IMG/VR virus record: IMGVR_UViG_3300042359_000339
Span: 1-22,406 of that record
Reading direction: 5' to 3' (one strand)
DNA length: 22,406 bases
From: a virus
Positions 19,625-22,406 of this stretch are shown here, piece by piece. The position numbers and the translations under genes were made by a program. The number at the start of each line of letters is the position of its first letter. Positions within the stretch are counted from its first letter, which is position 1. The notes under the pieces are model-generated. The model worked only from the letters and a program-made list of their open reading frames with translations. It was not told the DNA's origin and made no database searches.

Positions 19625-22406
19625 CAGCCGATGCTCTTGGCCGGGTCGGTCCCGCCAATGGTCCCGTCAGGCCGGGCGAGGTACGCATACCGCCGCACCT
19701 GGTCGGTGACGAGCGCCCACCCTGCGTGCTCGATGTCGTCGCCGATGGCGAGGCCGTGCGCGCCGTCGAGCGTGACGGTGACGCCTACGATGCTGAGGAT
19801 GGTGCGGGTTGTGGAGCTCGACCACGCGCCCGCAGGCACGCAGAGGACGACGTCCTGCGAGGCGAAGTATGGCACCGCGCTCGTGCCGAGGTCGGTCTGA
19901 GCCTCGCCGGTGCGAGGGTCCGTGGTGGCCGTGTACTGGTTGGGCTGCACGGTGACCGTGACGGGGTCGACAACGGACGCCACGCGCAGGCTCGGCACGT
20001 AGCCCGAGGGTCGACCGCCTGTGCAGGATAGCGTGAGGCTCAAGCGGTTCCTGAGCCAGTCGCGCTCAAGGCCCATGACGCGGCAGGGCTGCGAGGTCAC
20101 GCCGATGGTGCCGTCAATGGCGATGGCAGCGGCCGCCGTGAGGACGACGCAGTCACCGAGCGCGACCTCATGCGCCCCGGTAAGGTCGAGGCTCACCGCC
20201 AGCTGGTAGCGCACGCGAGGCACGCCGACCCGCTTGCGGAGATGCTGCACGTAAGGGAGCAGGTTCACCGCCGCGTCTGCCGCGCCACCCTCGAGGACGA
20301 TGCCGCGCAGGTCGATGTCGAGCTGGGCGCCAGCGTCGCCACCGGCCGCAGAGATGGCGTCGCTGTCCACGTAGGTGATGACGCGCTGCGCCTCGCCCGC
20401 GTCGTTGTAGTCGCTCGACAGCTTGTAGGCGCGGACCACCTTGCCGTCGACTGCGCTCGTCACCTGCCCATCGACGAGCAGCTCGGCGTCCGTGATGGTC
20501 AACACGGCCTCGCGCTCATCGGCCGAGGTGATGGGGGCGAGGGCTACGTACTGCCGCCCGAGTGCGTACCGCTGCACGACCGACGCGCCGAGCAGGGTGA
20601 GGATGTCCCGGATGTTGTCCTCGACCGTCTCGTTGGGGTCGATGGGCGCGTTGTAGTCGCGCAGCACCTCGGGGACGGGGAACGACTCGAAACTGCTGGG
20701 CAGCACGTCCGTCGCAGCGAGTCCCGCACCTACCGGCAGGTAGTCGAGCACGGTTTCAGTCTGGGCGCCCACGGCCGAGACGAGCAGCACAACGGCCGCG
20801 CGGGATGGCGTCTCCTGAAAGAAGCGCGCAACCGGCGTCACCTGCACCGGGGTCCCGCGGTCGATGATGAACGTGTCGCGCTCGGGTGACCACTGGTCGA
20901 CCGTCAGCGAATAGCCAACCTGAGCGCCGGTGTCCGGGTCGAGCGCCGGTGTCGAGGCAGAGACCAGAGCGTAGATGACTGACTGCGTGCCGTAGTCGTC
21001 GCCGCCCTCAAGACGCACCCACTGAGGCGCCCCGCCTGCGAAGACGTCGTCGGTGACGAGCAGGTAAGTGTCGCCAACCTGCGCCCACGCGAGAGCAGGG
21101 CCGCGCACGTCGTAGGCGTCGACGTCGTTGTTTCGGTCGAGCGCGCTCGTGTCGACCCGGCGCAGCTTGTTGCTCGGCCACGCGCCAGCATCGAGCGCGC
21201 GCCAATCCCAGCCGAGGCAGAGGCTGTTCTCGTTGCCACGGTCGCGCCCGAACCGGACCTGCAGCGCGCCGCCCTGCCCCTGCTCCTGCAGGGCGAGGTG
21301 CACCTGATGTGACCCATCACCCGAGGACCACAGGCGCACGTTCGCCCAGCGTCCCTCGACGCCCTGCGTGGTGACAGGTGACCACGTCTCGCACTGCCAG
21401 CGGGACAAGTTCCACGCACGCTGCGTCAGGTCTGCACCTGCGACGACGGAGAGCAGGCGGTCAGGCCAGCGCACAATCTCCCCCCCTCCAGTCGGGTCGA
21501 CCAGCGAGAGCGTCGAGTACTCGGAGGTCGAGACGTTGCCCGCGTCGCCGACGTTAGTGCCGACCAACGCGACCGCATTGGGGCTGACGTCGAAGCGAGA
21601 CTTGCCGCCGCCCGTCAGGTTGCGCGCCGTGACCTCGTGGACAGTCGATGCGCCGACACCGTTCTCCAGCTGCAGTCGCCCCTGTCGTGGGTGACCATCG
21701 GGCAGGGAGATGTCGAACAGGTTGAAATGAGCCGTGTATGCGTTGCCGTCCGTCTCGATGGTGTCGGCATCGTGCAGGGAGTACGGAGTGCGAACAGCCG
21801 CGCCGGTGTCCCATTCCTGCTCGTGGGAGACCTGGCAGCCGTCCGCGCCGTCTGCCCGAGGCGCGAAGTGATGCCACCCGCGGACGAGCTGCGCAGAGGT
21901 CGCGCCGCCTGAGAGCTTCTGGCGCATGGCCGCCGTCATCGAGGCGATGCGCAGGGTGAGCGACAGACCGTCAGGCGCCAACTCGGCCTCGCGGTCGAGG
22001 ACGCCGCGCCATATCTCCAGATACGAGCCGACCCGCTGCCCACCGACGACGGGCGCCGCTTGGACAATGGCCACGCGACCGCGCCAGAAGATGGGCGCCT
22101 CGGTGACATAGGGTTGCCAGCCGCGCACCGCGTCGTAGGTGTGCCGATACCGCCGCGTCTGGCCGATGATGCGGAGGCAGTTCTGCAACGTGTTGCCCGA
22201 GACGCTACCGACCTGCAGCGCCTCAAGACCCACGTGGATGATGTCGCCCGCGACGATGCCCGACGAGTCGACCACGTCGACATCCGTGGGGCCGAGCTCG
22301 TGAGGGATGGTCGCCGCGATGCGCGTCTTGCTCGAGGCGCCAGCCGGGCCAATACGCCGGAAGGTGGAGACAGGGTGAACCGTCCACGCCGAGCCCGTCA
22401 CCGTGG
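19624..22406 (-). CDS. Large tail/baseplate-type structural protein, start outside window
   Basis: At least 927 codons are open to the right window edge; a GTG at 22401 is in frame, but the frame remains open beyond it, so the true start may lie outside. The N-terminal part has a pattern seen in phage tail-tip/baseplate proteins: a beta-rich segment (VAGDIIHVGLEALQVGSVSGNTLQNCLR), then IFWRGRVAIV, LEIWRGVLD and LSLTLRIASMTAAMRQKL. The middle is beta-rich with Trp-rich segments like a carbohydrate-binding or jelly-roll insertion (about residues 310-480). The C-terminal third (SVVQRYALGRQYVALAPITSADEREAVLTITDAELL, in several strands) resembles hub-type folds. Position directly before a late membrane gene agrees. 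The precise tail role is not certain. Confidence 0.8.
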   Translation of the reverse strand, partial: TVTGSAWTVHPVSTFRRIGPAGASSKTRIAATIPHELGPTDVDVVDSSGIVAGDIIHVGLEALQVGSVSGNTLQNCLRIIGQTRRYRHTYDAVRGWQPYVTEAPIFWRGRVAIVQAAPVVGGQRVGSYLEIWRGVLDREAELAPDGLSLTLRIASMTAAMRQKLSGGATSAQLVRGWHHFAPRADGADGCQVSHEQEWDTGAAVRTPYSLHDADTIETDGNAYTAHFNLFDISLPDGHPRQGRLQLENGVGASTVHEVTARNLTGGGKSRFDVSPNAVALVGTNVGDAGNVSTSEYSTLSLVDPTGGGEIVRWPDRLLSVVAGADLTQRAWNLSRWQCETWSPVTTQGVEGRWANVRLWSSGDGSHQVHLALQEQGQGGALQVRFGRDRGNENSLCLGWDWRALDAGAWPSNKLRRVDTSALDRNNDVDAYDVRGPALAWAQVGDTYLLVTDDVFAGGAPQWVRLEGGDDYGTQSVIYALVSASTPALDPDTGAQVGYSLTVDQWSPERDTFIIDRGTPVQVTPVARFFQETPSRAAVVLLVSAVGAQTETVLDYLPVGAGLAATDVLPSSFESFPVPEVLRDYNAPIDPNETVEDNIRDILTLLGASVVQRYALGRQYVALAPITSADEREAVLTITDAELLVDGQVTSAVDGKVVRAYKLSSDYNDAGEAQRVITYVDSDAISAAGGDAGAQLDIDLRGIVLEGGAADAAVNLLPYVQHLRKRVGVPRVRYQLAVSLDLTGAHEVALGDCVVLTAAAAIAIDGTIGVTSQPCRVMGLERDWLRNRLSLTLSCTGGRPSGYVPSLRVASVVDPVTVTVQPNQYTATTDPRTGEAQTDLGTSAVPYFASQDVVLCVPAGAWSSSTTRTILSIVGVTVTLDGAHGLAIGDDIEHAGWALVTDQVRRYAYLARPDGTIGGTDPAKSIG

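Noticed and set aside
1-22406. tRNA genes and a complete CRISPR-Cas or toxin-antitoxin locus
   Set aside because: No cloverleaf-like segment or cas gene was seen, and no adjacent small gene pair has toxin or antitoxin motifs; a tRNAscan or profile search was not run.

Overview
The window is part of a tailed double-stranded DNA bacteriophage genome (a virion genome or a prophage). Every supported gene reads on the minus strand, genes are packed tightly, and many junctions are ATGA, GTGA or TGATG stop/start overlaps. The host is probably a GC-rich, Gram-negative bacterium. This is inferred from base composition, two lipobox proteins in the lysis region, a single-domain endolysin with no wall-binding domain, and E. 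coli-like SD sites. No sequence here names the host. No integrase, CI-type repressor, tRNA or rRNA was found.

In transcription order (right to left): (1) 22406-19298, the end of a tail module: a large tail/baseplate-type protein open at the window edge, then a three-TM holin-like protein and a terminator. (2) 19225-15844, a recombination operon: a promoter, a leader with three hairpins, RecT annealing protein, two small membrane proteins, an unknown gene, a ParB/Srx-like protein, SSB and a terminator. (3) 15845-10137, a replication operon: a promoter of the same design, a small HTH protein, a replication initiator whose gene carries three blocks of short direct repeats (a lambda-O-like internal origin candidate), a DnaC/IstB-like helicase loader, small Zn and DNA-binding-like proteins, a RecU-like resolvase and a 351-residue orphan. 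(4) 9934-2067, a lysis, fibre and packaging operon: M15 endolysin, secreted protein, collagen-like tail fibre, lipoproteins and membrane proteins, small terminase, a Cys/His-rich protein and large terminase, ending at a good terminator. (5) 2066-1, a 500-base noncoding gap followed by the head operon: portal and the start of a WLLWGGDAG-module protein cut by the window edge.

Regulation looks two-tiered. Both early-type operons have a terminator followed directly by TTGCGT-N17-TANANT. Both late-type operons begin with a near-identical extended -10-like box, TGTGSTAGGGTGYCGC, exactly seven bases before the ATG, so they may be leaderless. A hairpin, CCGCTGGGGAGCGG, recurs perfectly three times just upstream of early gene starts.

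The most unusual item is in the terminase-portal gap: two, perhaps three, 38-nt units resembling CRISPR repeats. They contain inverted CCGCGG arms and end on the minus strand in ATTGAAGC or ATTGAGAC, spaced by 34 nt. No cas gene is present. This could be a phage mini-array, a crRNA mimic (anti-CRISPR RNA), or a packaging-site repeat.
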